46,459 nt of DNA from an uncultured Pirellulaceae bacterium (GTDB lineage: Bacteria > Planctomycetota > Planctomycetia > Pirellulales > Pirellulaceae), in contig CALKNI010000065.1 in the NCBI GenBank assembly GCA_938091115.1, forward strand, positions 1-46,459. Reading direction: 5' to 3'. The notes under the pieces were generated by a model. That model was given only the letters and a program-made list of their open reading frames with translations, was not told the origin of the DNA and ran no database searches. How positions within the stretch are numbered: the first letter of the stretch is position 1; every line of letters starts with the position of its first letter. This document shows, in pieces, positions 25,139 through 34,029 of the stretch. A program made the translations under genes and the position numbers.

Positions 25139-25851
25139 TGATTCAAATTGAAAACCTTAAATTTCAGTACCCTCGCGCCGAGTTCATGTTGCGCTTGCCG
25201 CGTTTAGTGGTGGAGTCGGGGCAACGCGTGGCGATTGTGGGGCCGAGTGGGTGCGGCAAGACGACTTTGCTTAATTTAATTTCTGGCATCACTCTGCCGC
25301 TGGAAGGTACCGTGCAGGTGTGCGGTGAAGAGGTTTCGGCGATGTCCGATGCGTCTCGGCGGAATTTTCGAATTGCAAAAATTGGAATGGTGTTTCAGCA
25401 GTTTGAATTGGTGGAGTACCTTGATGTTTTGAGCAATATTCTCCTGCCATTTTCAATTAATTCAACTTTACCGGGGTCTTCAGGAATACGTTGCCGGGCG
25501 ATTGAGTTTGCCGAAGCGATGGGGCTTAAGGAGAAATTGACCCGTAGGCCTGCTCAGCTTTCCCAAGGCGAACAACAGCGGGTTGCGATTTGTCGTGCTC
25601 TGATTGCCGAACCGAGGGTTGTCTTGGCAGACGAGCCGACCGGCAATCTTGACCCAGAGAACAAGCGCCGCATTTTGGACTTGATATTTCAGCTTGCTGA
25701 AAAACAGAATCAAACGTTGATCGTTGTGACCCATGACATGGGGATTCTGTCTGGGTTTGATCGGGTTGTCGATTTTGAAAAAATGCGATTCTCGAAAGCA
25801 GATGAAAAAAGTTCAGGCTCCATTGGTAGCGCGGTCGGAGGCCAGGCATGA
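25138..25851 (+). CDS. ABC transporter ATP-binding protein (LolD/MacB-like)
   Basis: A 237-aa cytoplasmic ATPase. Walker A GPSGCGKT is at residues 35-42, the ABC signature [15 protein letters not shown] and Walker [14 protein letters not shown] follow, with the H-loop in IVVTHDMG. The EPTGNLD wording and the neighbouring FtsX-like permease place it in the LolD/FtsE/MacB group, which drives mechanical work on substrates outside the inner membrane rather than classic import. Its ATG overlaps the previous stop by one base and its own stop overlaps the permease start by four bases (ATGA), so the three genes are tightly coupled. Confidence 0.93.
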   Translation: MIQIENLKFQYPRAEFMLRLPRLVVESGQRVAIVGPSGCGKTTLLNLISGITLPLEGTVQVCGEEVSAMSDASRRNFRIAKIGMVFQQFELVEYLDVLSNILLPFSINSTLPGSSGIRCRAIEFAEAMGLKEKLTRRPAQLSQGEQQRVAICRALIAEPRVVLADEPTGNLDPENKRRILDLIFQLAEKQNQTLIVVTHDMGILSGFDRVVDFEKMRFSKADEKSSGSIGSAVGGQA

Positions 25852-27038
25852 AAGGTCCATTGGGGCTAGCCTGGCGGTACGTGCTTTTTCATAAAGCGAA
25901 GTCGCTGATTCTGGTTGCCTGTATTGTGCTTACTACAATTTTGCCGGTTGCTGTAAAGCTGCTGGTGTGGCAATTCGATCAGAAAATCGTTGCGCGAGCT
26001 GCGAGTACGCCAAGCGTGGTTGGGGCGAGGGGGAGTTCGCTCGATTTGGTGTTGAGTGCTTTGTATTTTAAGCAGGGAGCCATCGAGCCCGTCTCTTATG
26101 CTGAAGTCGAGCGAGCCCGTGGTGATGGATTGGCGACTGCCATTCCTCTTCACTGCATGTTTACCGCCATGGATTACCCGGTTGTTGGAACCTCGCTCGA
26201 GTATTTTGATTATCGAGACCTCGGGGTTGGAGCCGGTACCTTGTTTGTGTCGCTTGGCGATTGCGTGGTTGGGCACAAGGTTGCGGAGATGTTATCGGTG
26301 AACGTCGGTGACCAGTTAATTTCGGATCGAGCAAACGTTTTAGATTTAGCTGGCCAGTCGCCTTTGAAATTAAATGTTGTGGGAGTTCTGGAGGCATCCC
26401 GCACGCCTGATGATTGGGCTGTGTTTGTCGATTTAAAAACCGCTTGGGTTATTCAGGGATTGGGGCACGGGCACCAGGATTTAAATAAGGAATCACCCGA
26501 CAGTCCCGTTTTAATTGCAAGTGATTCTGGCAGGATCATTGCCAACCGAGGTGTCGTGTCCTATATCGAAATCAACGATGAAAATGTTGATTCATTTCAT
26601 TTTCACGGGGACACTGAAGAGTTTCCCGTGACCGCGGTTTTGGTCTCTGCGAATGGCTTTAAAGAGGAGACAATTTTACAGGGTCGTTATGAGTCGGGCG
26701 AAAGTGAAGTGCAGTTTGTCCGCCCAGAAATCGTGGTCCGCGACCTAATGACGATCGTCTTTCAGGTGAATCGGTTTTTCAATGCGAATGCAATTTTGAT
26801 CGGTGGCTCAACGGCGATGTTGCTGGTTCTCGTTGTGCTGTTGTCTCTAAGGTTGAGGAAACGAGAAATGGAGACGATGTTTCGTTTGGGGTGCTCGAGA
26901 GGCGCGATTGTGTGGCTTCAAGTTGGAGAGATGGGTATTATCTTTGGGCTGGCGATGGTCTTCGTACTGCTGGGGTCCACCTGGGTTTGGAGCGTGTCGG
27001 GTGACATTGTAGAGAGTTTAATAGTAAACAGTCGGTAG
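25848..27038 (+). CDS. ABC transporter permease, FtsX/MacB-like
   Basis: A 396-aa inner membrane protein. One membrane segment at about residues 16-36 (LILVACIVLTTILPVAVKLL) is followed by a large periplasmic domain and two C-terminal segments, about 322-343 (ILIGGSTAMLLVLVVLLSLR) and 364-385 (EMGIIFGLAMVFVLLGSTWV). The cytosolic loop KREMETMFRLGCSRGAIVWL between them is the FtsX/MacB coupling element. MacB-type permeases normally have a fourth segment near the end; here the protein stops soon after the third. It is probably a half-transporter that works as a dimer with the ATPase at 25138. The substrate is unknown. Confidence 0.88.
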   Translation: MKGPLGLAWRYVLFHKAKSLILVACIVLTTILPVAVKLLVWQFDQKIVARAASTPSVVGARGSSLDLVLSALYFKQGAIEPVSYAEVERARGDGLATAIPLHCMFTAMDYPVVGTSLEYFDYRDLGVGAGTLFVSLGDCVVGHKVAEMLSVNVGDQLISDRANVLDLAGQSPLKLNVVGVLEASRTPDDWAVFVDLKTAWVIQGLGHGHQDLNKESPDSPVLIASDSGRIIANRGVVSYIEINDENVDSFHFHGDTEEFPVTAVLVSANGFKEETILQGRYESGESEVQFVRPEIVVRDLMTIVFQVNRFFNANAILIGGSTAMLLVLVVLLSLRLRKREMETMFRLGCSRGAIVWLQVGEMGIIFGLAMVFVLLGSTWVWSVSGDIVESLIVNSR

Positions 27039-27207
27039 GAAATTGAGCGTGTTTTTTTGATTTCACTTCATCCCCTTTGCTTTTGGCGGGCTGAGTGACT
27101 GGTTGCTTTTTGGTGGGATTTGCGTGTCGTTTGTGCGGATAAGTGGTGACGTCGGGTTTTGAACAAAACTTATCCGCGGATTTAGTTGCGGATTATTTTT
27201 GTTGATT

Positions 27208-27235
27208 TTGACAAAAAACAGGAGCCTCCTACAAT
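27208..27235 (+). promoter_or_regulatory. Sigma-70-type promoter before the J-like membrane protein
   Basis: A perfect TTGACA (27208-27213) and TACAAT (27230-27235) with a 16-bp spacer. Transcription would start near 27242, giving a leader of about 70 nt. It makes 27311-30776 a unit separate from the ABC genes upstream. Confidence 0.7.
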
Positions 27236-27310
27236 ACCGAACTACCTTTTCAGGGGCCTTATGGTTAGGGTTCCAGCGGGTGTTTTCAGCGATTTGTTGT
27301 CGAATTTTAA

Positions 27311-29758
27311 ATGGCAGACTTTGATCCCTATCTTAAGTGGCTTGGAATTCGCGAGAGTTCTCGGCCTATCAATCATTACCGTTTGCTCGGACTGGATCTG
27401 TACGAGGATGATACGGATGTGATTGCGATGGCGGCGGATCGCCAAATGTCGCATATTCGAACCTATCAAGGTGGCCCGAATGGAGATCTGTCGCAGCAGC
27501 TGTTAAACGAGTTGGCTCGCGCTCGCAGATGCTTGTTGATGGCAGAAAAAAAACGGGAGTACGATGATGAGCTTCGGATTGCCCTGTCCTCTGCAGTGCC
27601 CTTGGCGGCGGTTGTGGTGCCTCCTGCGATCCCTCCCGCGTTGGGGCACCCTGCTCCCAATGCCGTTCATGGTTCATCGGAACCAGCCATGGCTGCGCCT
27701 GCCATTCCCGATTCTTCTGGTTTGAGATCGGCGGTTCCTCTTTCCGGCGAAGACGTGGCTGATTTTGGTATCCAATCTGGAACTCACTCTCTAGCGGATG
27801 CAAAAAAGAAAGAATTCAAAAAACTGCTTTTGATGGGGTTCGCTTGGCTTTCTGGTGGCGTCGCTGCGGTTGGTGTTGCGGCAGCGTTAATCAGTTCTGG
27901 AATTCTGGGTACGCAGCAGCCAGTGGAGCCTGCCGAGGGTGAAGGGGGGCATGAGCTTCCCATCGTAAATGCGCAGCCGACAACTTCTCCAGCATCGCCC
28001 GCTGAAGAGGTTGAGCCGACTGCGAGAGGTTCCCTGGAAGATGATCTTGGTTCTCCTGACCCCGTCGCAGGCAGTAACAGCGATGTCGTAAAACCAACGA
28101 ATGAATCCATTCAGTCGGCGCCTGCAATGGAGCCGACCGAGACAGAGGTACCACAGTACACGCTGAAGAATCTGGCGGGGTATCCGAAACAGGTTCCCAG
28201 TTTGATGGGGGTATTTGGCGAGGCAAAGCGATGTATTGTTGAGAAGAAAGTTTCATTGTTGGGAGCTACCCCGCTTAGTTCGGAAGAAGTTATCGAAGTC
28301 ATTCCCGATGGGGGGGCAATTGTGATTGGTTTGTCTTTTGCAACTGATGATGAAGGCAGCGTTTTGTCAATTTGCCCTGTCTATCACACCGGGTTTCGGG
28401 CGTTTGCAGGCGATGCCTTCGGTCGTGGCGGTAAGAAGCCTTCTGTTGCTGAAGGGGGCTCGGTGCTCTTCCTAGCTAGGCCTGGTTACGCTTTAAGTGG
28501 ATTTGAGTTTTCAAAGGCGGAACCTTCACAAGGCTGTCGGGTAAACTTTATGAAGATTTCTGGTAACGCATTAGATCCCGAAGACACTTATTCGAGCGAG
28601 TGGCTCGCTGGGATAGCAAAATTTAAGCAGATTGTGGAGAACCCGCGGGGTTTACCAGTTGTCGGGCTGTCTGTCAGTTTTGATCCGGGGGGACTTTCAA
28701 GATTGAGTCTTTTTGCGATGGATGCAAGTGCGAAGCCCGTGCCAGGGAATACGGATTCGTCGCTTGCCGACAATAGTCTTCCAGGTTTTTTCGAGGGGGA
28801 GTCGGAGATGCCGGCGTCGGACCCCTCGACCGCAGAGCCTGATGGTGAAGATTTGGTTGAACCTATCGTTAAATTGCCACGTCCAGACAGTCGAACGAGA
28901 GCGAAAGCGAAACGAAAGATTGCAGGGTTATTGCAGTCGATTGAAAATGGGGCGAGGTCGGCATCTGAGCGAAGGTCTGCGGCAAAGGAATTAATTAACG
29001 ACGCCCTTACCGAAGAAGATTCTGTGGTTCGGTATATTTTATGGATGCGAGCTGCGGAGTTGGGGGAAGAGTCCGGCGACGCGACTATGGTTGTCGATGC
29101 GATGCGTCTGCTCGATCAATATTATGAGATCGATTTCTGGGAGGATACACTTGATTCGATCGAGTTAGCAGCTCGAAATTCTTCCAGTCAAACCGCGCGG
29201 GATTTTAAGAGAACGACGGATGATTTAATTCAGGAAGCTGAAGATCAAGGTCGTTATGAGGTTGCTGTGAAGTATCTTTCTTTTGCGATTCGCCAATCTA
29301 AAAAAGTGAAAGACTCGGAGTCTTTGGAAGGATATCAGTCAATCGAAAAACGGGTAAAAAAGTTAAGAGACTTGGCGGCCGGTAACCAAAAGGCGATCGA
29401 GGTTCTCGTAGAAAATCCTGATGATCCTCAAGCGAATCTCAATCGCGGTGACTTCTTGTTTGTTATCGAAGATGATTTTGAAAATGCAGTTTCGTACTGG
29501 TTGAATTCGGAAGACGCAAAGTTAATTTCGATGTTGGAGCTCCATGCAGAGTTGGGTGATAAAAATCGAGAAGAAATAATACCTTTAGCGGACGCTCTCG
29601 CAAAACTAGGAGAGCCGGCAAGAAGTCCTCGCGATCAAAAGTTCCTTGTTCGGGCTTTGGCGATTTATAAGAAATCAGTGCGTAGTTTGTCGGGGCTTGA
29701 AAAACAGAGTGTCAATCAGAAAATTGATGTGATCAAGCAGAAGCTCGAAATTAAATAG
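27311..29758 (+). CDS. Planctomycete J-like-domain membrane protein
   Basis: An 815-aa protein. The first 95 residues (FDPYLKWLGI ... HYRLLGLDLYEDDTDVI, AAADRQ-like MAADRQMSHIRTYQGG, then LNELARARRCLLMAEKKREY) form a DnaJ-like helical domain that planctomycetes place at the N-terminus of many proteins. It lacks the HPD tripeptide needed to stimulate DnaK, so chaperone activity is unlikely. One membrane segment lies at about residues 170-195 (LLLMGFAWLSGGVAAVGVAA). An acidic Pro/Glu-rich region follows, then a globular region (about 285-480) and a helical C-terminal region (about 515-815) with TPR-like spacing. The function is unknown. The lipoprotein gene begins 31 bp downstream. Confidence 0.75.
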   Translation: MADFDPYLKWLGIRESSRPINHYRLLGLDLYEDDTDVIAMAADRQMSHIRTYQGGPNGDLSQQLLNELARARRCLLMAEKKREYDDELRIALSSAVPLAAVVVPPAIPPALGHPAPNAVHGSSEPAMAAPAIPDSSGLRSAVPLSGEDVADFGIQSGTHSLADAKKKEFKKLLLMGFAWLSGGVAAVGVAAALISSGILGTQQPVEPAEGEGGHELPIVNAQPTTSPASPAEEVEPTARGSLEDDLGSPDPVAGSNSDVVKPTNESIQSAPAMEPTETEVPQYTLKNLAGYPKQVPSLMGVFGEAKRCIVEKKVSLLGATPLSSEEVIEVIPDGGAIVIGLSFATDDEGSVLSICPVYHTGFRAFAGDAFGRGGKKPSVAEGGSVLFLARPGYALSGFEFSKAEPSQGCRVNFMKISGNALDPEDTYSSEWLAGIAKFKQIVENPRGLPVVGLSVSFDPGGLSRLSLFAMDASAKPVPGNTDSSLADNSLPGFFEGESEMPASDPSTAEPDGEDLVEPIVKLPRPDSRTRAKAKRKIAGLLQSIENGARSASERRSAAKELINDALTEEDSVVRYILWMRAAELGEESGDATMVVDAMRLLDQYYEIDFWEDTLDSIELAARNSSSQTARDFKRTTDDLIQEAEDQGRYEVAVKYLSFAIRQSKKVKDSESLEGYQSIEKRVKKLRDLAAGNQKAIEVLVENPDDPQANLNRGDFLFVIEDDFENAVSYWLNSEDAKLISMLELHAELGDKNREEIIPLADALAKLGEPARSPRDQKFLVRALAIYKKSVRSLSGLEKQSVNQKIDVIKQKLEIK

Positions 29759-29789
29759 TCCTCGCTAACTCGAACGGCGCTCGTGTCTC

Positions 29790-30776
29790 ATGTTGGAAAA
29801 AAACAAGTATAAGAATGCCGTCTGGCCAAGGCGAGTTGTCCAAATTGTGCTGATGCTCGGCAGTCTGGCTTTCGTGGGTTGCTTTCAGAAAAATGAGGTG
29901 GCGTTAGAGAAAATTGGAGAGAGCGAGGATAGTGATTTTCGTGTTGTCGCAATTAGCTATCCCTTGCAGTATTTGACTGGTCGTATCGCAGGTGATTCGA
30001 TTGCTGTTGACTGTCCAGTGCCGCCGGATATAGAAGATCCTTCGCGGTGGAAACCGTCACGAGAAGCAGTTTTGGAGATGCAAGCAGCGGACTTGGTGAT
30101 TGCTAATGGCGTCGGGGCGGATTATGCAAAATGGTTGCCCAAAATTAGTCTCTCTGAAACGAAGCTTTGTAGGACGGCAAGCAAAGGATTGTCGCTTTCA
30201 GATTATATCGCTGTGGAAAATGTAACGATGGTGCACTCCCATGGTCCTGAAGGAAAGCACTCCCACCCCACGATGGTTTCTCGTACGTGGTTGGATCCAG
30301 CGGTCGCAAAGAAGCAAGCGGTCTACATTTCTGAGCAACTTACCAAAAAGTACCCTCAGTTTGCTGCTGAGTTTTCAAAAAATCTAACGGCCTTAATAAA
30401 GGATTTAGATCGGCTGACTAATTTGCTTCAGCCACTTCCCGGTAGATCCCGAGTGTCTTTGGTAACTGCTACGCCCAAGCAAAAGTTTTTGGCGCGTGCT
30501 GCAGGAGCGGGTGATCTGCATCTGACTTGGTTTGCCATGCCGGATGTCGAGCAGGCTAGTTTGAATTTAAAGTCGCTTTTGGAAGGTGCAGATGTGACGG
30601 AGGGAGTTGTCTTGTTTGATCGAGAATTGCCTTCAGCCGAGATACTTGCTGTGCTCGAAGGCCACGGTTGTCGCTCCCTATCGCTTGATTTGATCGATCA
30701 ACCGCCTGAAACGGGGGATTTTTTATCATCTCTTGAGTCTAATATTATTGCCCTCAAAAAAGCGCTAGATAACTAA
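29790..30776 (+). CDS. ZnuA-like lipoprotein (divergent metal ABC receptor)
   Basis: A 328-aa protein with a signal and lipobox ending in Cys31 (SLAFVGC), so a lipoprotein. It follows the metal-receptor (cluster A-I) pattern: VVAISYPLQYLTGRIAGD, AADLVIANGVGADYAKWL, a His-rich loop VHSHGPEGKHSHP and TWLDPAVAKKQAVYISEQL. Two ligand histidines expected for ZnuA-type proteins are absent: the one before WLDP is replaced (SRTWLDP), and the SHP of the second half is TATPKQKF. No permease or ATPase of the Znu type is next to it. It follows the J-like protein by 31 bp. Metal transport is therefore doubtful; a metal-sensing or scavenging lipoprotein is an alternative. Confidence 0.7.
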   Translation: MLEKNKYKNAVWPRRVVQIVLMLGSLAFVGCFQKNEVALEKIGESEDSDFRVVAISYPLQYLTGRIAGDSIAVDCPVPPDIEDPSRWKPSREAVLEMQAADLVIANGVGADYAKWLPKISLSETKLCRTASKGLSLSDYIAVENVTMVHSHGPEGKHSHPTMVSRTWLDPAVAKKQAVYISEQLTKKYPQFAAEFSKNLTALIKDLDRLTNLLQPLPGRSRVSLVTATPKQKFLARAAGAGDLHLTWFAMPDVEQASLNLKSLLEGADVTEGVVLFDRELPSAEILAVLEGHGCRSLSLDLIDQPPETGDFLSSLESNIIALKKALDN

Positions 30777-30903
30777 AGCAACTTTCAGGGTGTTCAACTA
30801 AGCTCATCGGATTTTAAGTTGCAAGTGATTATTTGCCAACTTGGGCGGTTAACCCCCGAAATAGATTGTTTGGCTGTCGCTTGAATTTTAATTTTAGTCC
30901 ACG

Positions 30904-31338
30904 GTGTCCATTGTGAAGTTGAGATTTAATTTGCGGGCTCTGATTCTTGTGGTTTCACTCTTGTCCTTTGCACTGGCGATTGTGTCTCAAGTAGGACTTC
31001 GTGTCGCCAATTTTAAATTGCTTGAAAACAACCTAGCGCTTAATACGGAGGGGTGTGTGCAGGGGAAAATGTCGTTCCAATGCACTACGAATGAGTATCC
31101 CGACTCGAACTGGATGTTTGAGTGTAACGTTGTTAATTTGCAACAGTCAGAGATTCTCGGTTTAAAACCGGGGGTGTCGAAAAAACTCAGGTACCGGGCC
31201 GTCGCATTGGGGCCATGGAGGAAGGAGGATCCTTACTCATTATTTGTGACTCGTGGGCTTAAGATTCGGCAATCGAGTATCGTCGGTTTTGTGACTTATG
31301 AGACCGGCGCGGAGGTGATGATCAATGGTCAGCAATAA
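30904..31338 (+). CDS. Hypothetical membrane-anchored protein
   Basis: About 144 aa from the GTG at 30904; a second GTG three codons later (30913) would give an N-terminus of VKLRFNLRALILVV type, which resembles the short single-anchor proteins common in planctomycetes. Membrane segment at about residues 10-30 (ALILVVSLLSFALAIVSQVG), then a soluble domain outside with two or three Cys (GCVQGKMSFQC, FECNV). No family is recognised. It stands 127 bp after the lipoprotein gene and may belong to the same transcript. Confidence 0.65.
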   Translation: MSIVKLRFNLRALILVVSLLSFALAIVSQVGLRVANFKLLENNLALNTEGCVQGKMSFQCTTNEYPDSNWMFECNVVNLQQSEILGLKPGVSKKLRYRAVALGPWRKEDPYSLFVTRGLKIRQSSIVGFVTYETGAEVMINGQQ

Positions 31339-31430
31339 TTCTTGCTGCTTAAGAAATCAATCGTCCTAATTCCCTCATGTCGAGATGTAGAGTGACGGGA
31401 AACAGGCGATAGCAGTGTTTGCCCGCAAGA

Positions 31431-32510
31431 TTAGTGCGTGCTGTTGAGTCGGATTTTGACTCCGTTTGCAAAGATCGCATGGGCGACATCGGTAAAGTGG
31501 ATTTCAAACGAGCCGGTCTGTTCGTCGTCAATTCGAATTTTGTTCGATGAAATGGAAGCGCAGTTGATGTCGTAGCATGCTAGGTCGATGCGATCAAATC
31601 CATCGTTTCCGCTAACCTTAATGACGTCGCCGGTTCGCGCAAGAAAGACTTCGTCTTTTTCAAAAATGTCCTCTTCCTTGCAGTTTTCGATATGGGATTT
31701 GACAGCCGATTGAGGTTCTGTAGAGGGTGTTTGGATCGTCTGCGATTCAGAGTCTGCTTGGTAGGAACCTCTTATCAGCCCTATTTTTCTACTGGCTGAG
31801 TCTCTGAAGTTTCTTTTGTTGTAAAAAAGTTCGCTGGATTCAGGCTTTAAATCGGTGGCAACTGGTTGTGGAGAAGAGGGGCGGGTCGTAGTGATGGATA
31901 GGGGGTCAGAAGACCATGTTGCAGGTGGGAGCTCTTCGTGGATTTGCATGTTTTTATGTTTTTCCGAAGAGAAATGGATGGCTTGATCCTTTTCAGTAAG
32001 CTTTGTGTGAGCTTCAGCTTTCGCGGTGTTGCTCTGGGCGTCGTGAAGGGTTGAAACTGCCTCTCGGAAACTAGTGGCAGCCGGAGATCGATTTTCGCTT
32101 GCGGGTGAAAATTGGCCCGGATCGTTTTGCCGAAAGCTGCTGAAACTCGGGTCTGTTAATTCAGACGGATCGATATAGGGATCGACAATGGGGGCATTTT
32201 CGATGCGCCCATTGGGTGCCGATTCTGTTTTGGGCGCTGGTTCGTTTTCTGTTTTTCGAGAAGAAGATAAAGAAATCGAAGCGTAGCCAAGGGCGTCGTA
32301 ATTGTTGGCCGGTTGGTTACTTGAAAGGGGGGGGATGGGAATAGGCGGAGCCTTTGCGGCTAGACGATCGATGTTTCCTTCCAGTTCTTGTGCCGTAAAC
32401 GCAATTTCTTCAGCGGTGCGAAGCTTAGGTTGAGGAGCTTGGGGGAGCTGCTTCTGCTCGGTGGGTTCATTGATGGGAACCGCCGGCTTGTTTTGGGGAT
32501 GTTGATTCAT
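31431..32510 (-). CDS. Hypothetical protein with low-complexity body and C-terminal beta domain
   Basis: A 359-aa protein from the ATG at 32510 (MNQHPQNKPAV); an upstream ATG at 32555 would add 15 residues. The first 270 residues are rich in Pro, Ser, Glu, Gln and Thr and probably disordered, with no signal peptide. The last 75 residues are ordered: DEVFLARTGDVIKVSGNDGF, DRIDLACYDINCASISSNKI, then FEIHFTDVAHAIFANGVKIR. A GNDGFD.IDL segment of this kind recurs, as I recall, at the C-terminus of large planctomycete surface proteins, but I cannot name a family. Function unknown. It is divergent from sucC. Confidence 0.6.
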   Translation of the reverse strand: MNQHPQNKPAVPINEPTEQKQLPQAPQPKLRTAEEIAFTAQELEGNIDRLAAKAPPIPIPPLSSNQPANNYDALGYASISLSSSRKTENEPAPKTESAPNGRIENAPIVDPYIDPSELTDPSFSSFRQNDPGQFSPASENRSPAATSFREAVSTLHDAQSNTAKAEAHTKLTEKDQAIHFSSEKHKNMQIHEELPPATWSSDPLSITTTRPSSPQPVATDLKPESSELFYNKRNFRDSASRKIGLIRGSYQADSESQTIQTPSTEPQSAVKSHIENCKEEDIFEKDEVFLARTGDVIKVSGNDGFDRIDLACYDINCASISSNKIRIDDEQTGSFEIHFTDVAHAIFANGVKIRLNSTH

Positions 32511-32676
32511 GTTCAAATTCCGGCACAAATACAATGGAAGTCGATACTGTTCCATCGGGATGGGTTTGAGTGCGGGATGAATTCGTGCTCAAGCTTGACG
32601 GTTTTTAGGATTATCGAGAACTTAGATTGCAGAGCGATATATGTTTTTTTCAATAAATTCCGAGCGGTGTGTCCGG

Positions 32677-32706
32677 TTGACCGTTCGAAACAACTTTTCA
32701 TATAAT
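32677..32706 (+). promoter_or_regulatory. Sigma-70-type promoter of sucCD
   Basis: TTGACC (32677-32682) and a perfect TATAAT (32701-32706) are separated by 18 bp. Transcription would start near 32713, about 30 nt before the sucC ATG. The open frame extending upstream to 32641 runs through these boxes and is not translated. Confidence 0.7.
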
Positions 32707-32742
32707 TCGCGGCTTATCTCCCAACATTTTGAATGTAATAAG

Positions 32743-33927
32743 ATGAAAATACACGAGTATCAAGGTAAGCAGTTATTTCAACAGTTTGGCGTTAACGTTC
32801 TTGAAAACAGGGTCGCACGAACTCCCGAAGAAGCCGCTTCGGCTTTCACTGAGCTTGGGGGAGCGATTGCGGTGGTAAAATCGCAGATCCATGCCGGTGG
32901 CCGAGGCAAGGGAACCTTTCTTGAAAATCCCGAGCAACATGGCGTCCAATTGGTTAAATCCGCCGAAGAGGCTCGCGACGCTGCCGCCGGAATGTTGGGT
33001 AATCGTTTGGTAACGATTCAGACTGGGCCGGCTGGAAAAACCGTGAATCAGATTATTGTCGAAGCGGGGTGTGATATTGCCCGTGAGTTGTACCTTGGAA
33101 TTGTCTTGGATCGTGCGAATAAGCAACCGGTCTTGATGTGTTCGCAGGAAGGTGGCGTTGAGATCGAGAAAGTGGCCCACGAGACTCCTGAGAAAATTTT
33201 TAAAGAGCATTTTGATCCTGCTCAAGGAATTGAAAGTTACCAAGTTCGAAAGCTTTGTAAGAAACTCGGGATTGAGGGCAAAACGGTGCGTGCAGCGGAT
33301 AAATTCATGAAAGCACTTTGCCGGCTCTACGTTGATACTGATTGCAGTTTAATGGAGATCAATCCGCTGGTTGTCACGGGAGACGGAGGGCTTGTTGCGT
33401 TGGATGCTAAAATCAATTTTGATTCCAATGCTGCGTTTCGTCACAAGGACTGGGAGGAAATGCGGGATCTTTCCGAGGAGGAAGAATCTGAAGTTCGCGC
33501 CTCGGCGGCGGGACTTAGTTATGTGAAGTTGGAGGGTAATATTGGCTGTCTTGTCAACGGAGCCGGTTTGGCAATGAGTACGATGGACATTATTAAAACC
33601 CATGGTGGCCAGCCTGCTAACTTTCTCGACGTTGGGGGGGGGGCCAACGCAGATCAGGTGACTGAGGCATTTCGGATTATTTTATCGGACGCGAATGTCA
33701 AGGCGGTTTTAGTCAATATCTTTGGCGGCATTATGAAGTGCACGACGATCGCCGAAGCGATCGTCGTGGCTGCAAAGTCGGTTGGGTTTACCGTTCCATT
33801 AGTCGTCCGGCTAGAAGGCACGGAAGTGGAGGAAGGACGTCGGATTTTAGAGGAATCTGATGTCGAGTTGGTGACTGCCACCGATCTTGGTGACGCTGCT
33901 GAAAAAGTCGTTGCGACACTGGGCTAA
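32743..33927 (+). CDS. sucC: Succinate-CoA ligase (ADP-forming) subunit beta
   Basis: A 394-aa subunit of the TCA-cycle enzyme that converts succinyl-CoA, ADP or GDP and phosphate to succinate, CoA and NTP. It begins [17 protein letters not shown], with the ATP-grasp domain in the first 240 residues ([30 protein letters not shown]) and the C-terminal CoA-ligase domain ([31 protein letters not shown]). The start at 32743 gives the family N-terminus. sucD follows after 102 bp. Confidence 0.97.
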   Translation: MKIHEYQGKQLFQQFGVNVLENRVARTPEEAASAFTELGGAIAVVKSQIHAGGRGKGTFLENPEQHGVQLVKSAEEARDAAAGMLGNRLVTIQTGPAGKTVNQIIVEAGCDIARELYLGIVLDRANKQPVLMCSQEGGVEIEKVAHETPEKIFKEHFDPAQGIESYQVRKLCKKLGIEGKTVRAADKFMKALCRLYVDTDCSLMEINPLVVTGDGGLVALDAKINFDSNAAFRHKDWEEMRDLSEEEESEVRASAAGLSYVKLEGNIGCLVNGAGLAMSTMDIIKTHGGQPANFLDVGGGANADQVTEAFRIILSDANVKAVLVNIFGGIMKCTTIAEAIVVAAKSVGFTVPLVVRLEGTEVEEGRRILEESDVELVTATDLGDAAEKVVATLG

Positions 33928-34029
33928 TTCTCACCAAAGACGCGTTGCCGGATGGTTTTGAAAGTCTGGCGGCAAAGCAAGTTACTAAAATTAAGCTGTT
34001 TCTAAAAATCAATCATACGCGGAAGATCA

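Noticed and set aside
32641-32742. N-terminal extension of SucC by 34 residues
   Set aside because: It would be read through the TTGACC/TATAAT promoter, and SucC proteins begin at MKIHEYQGK.
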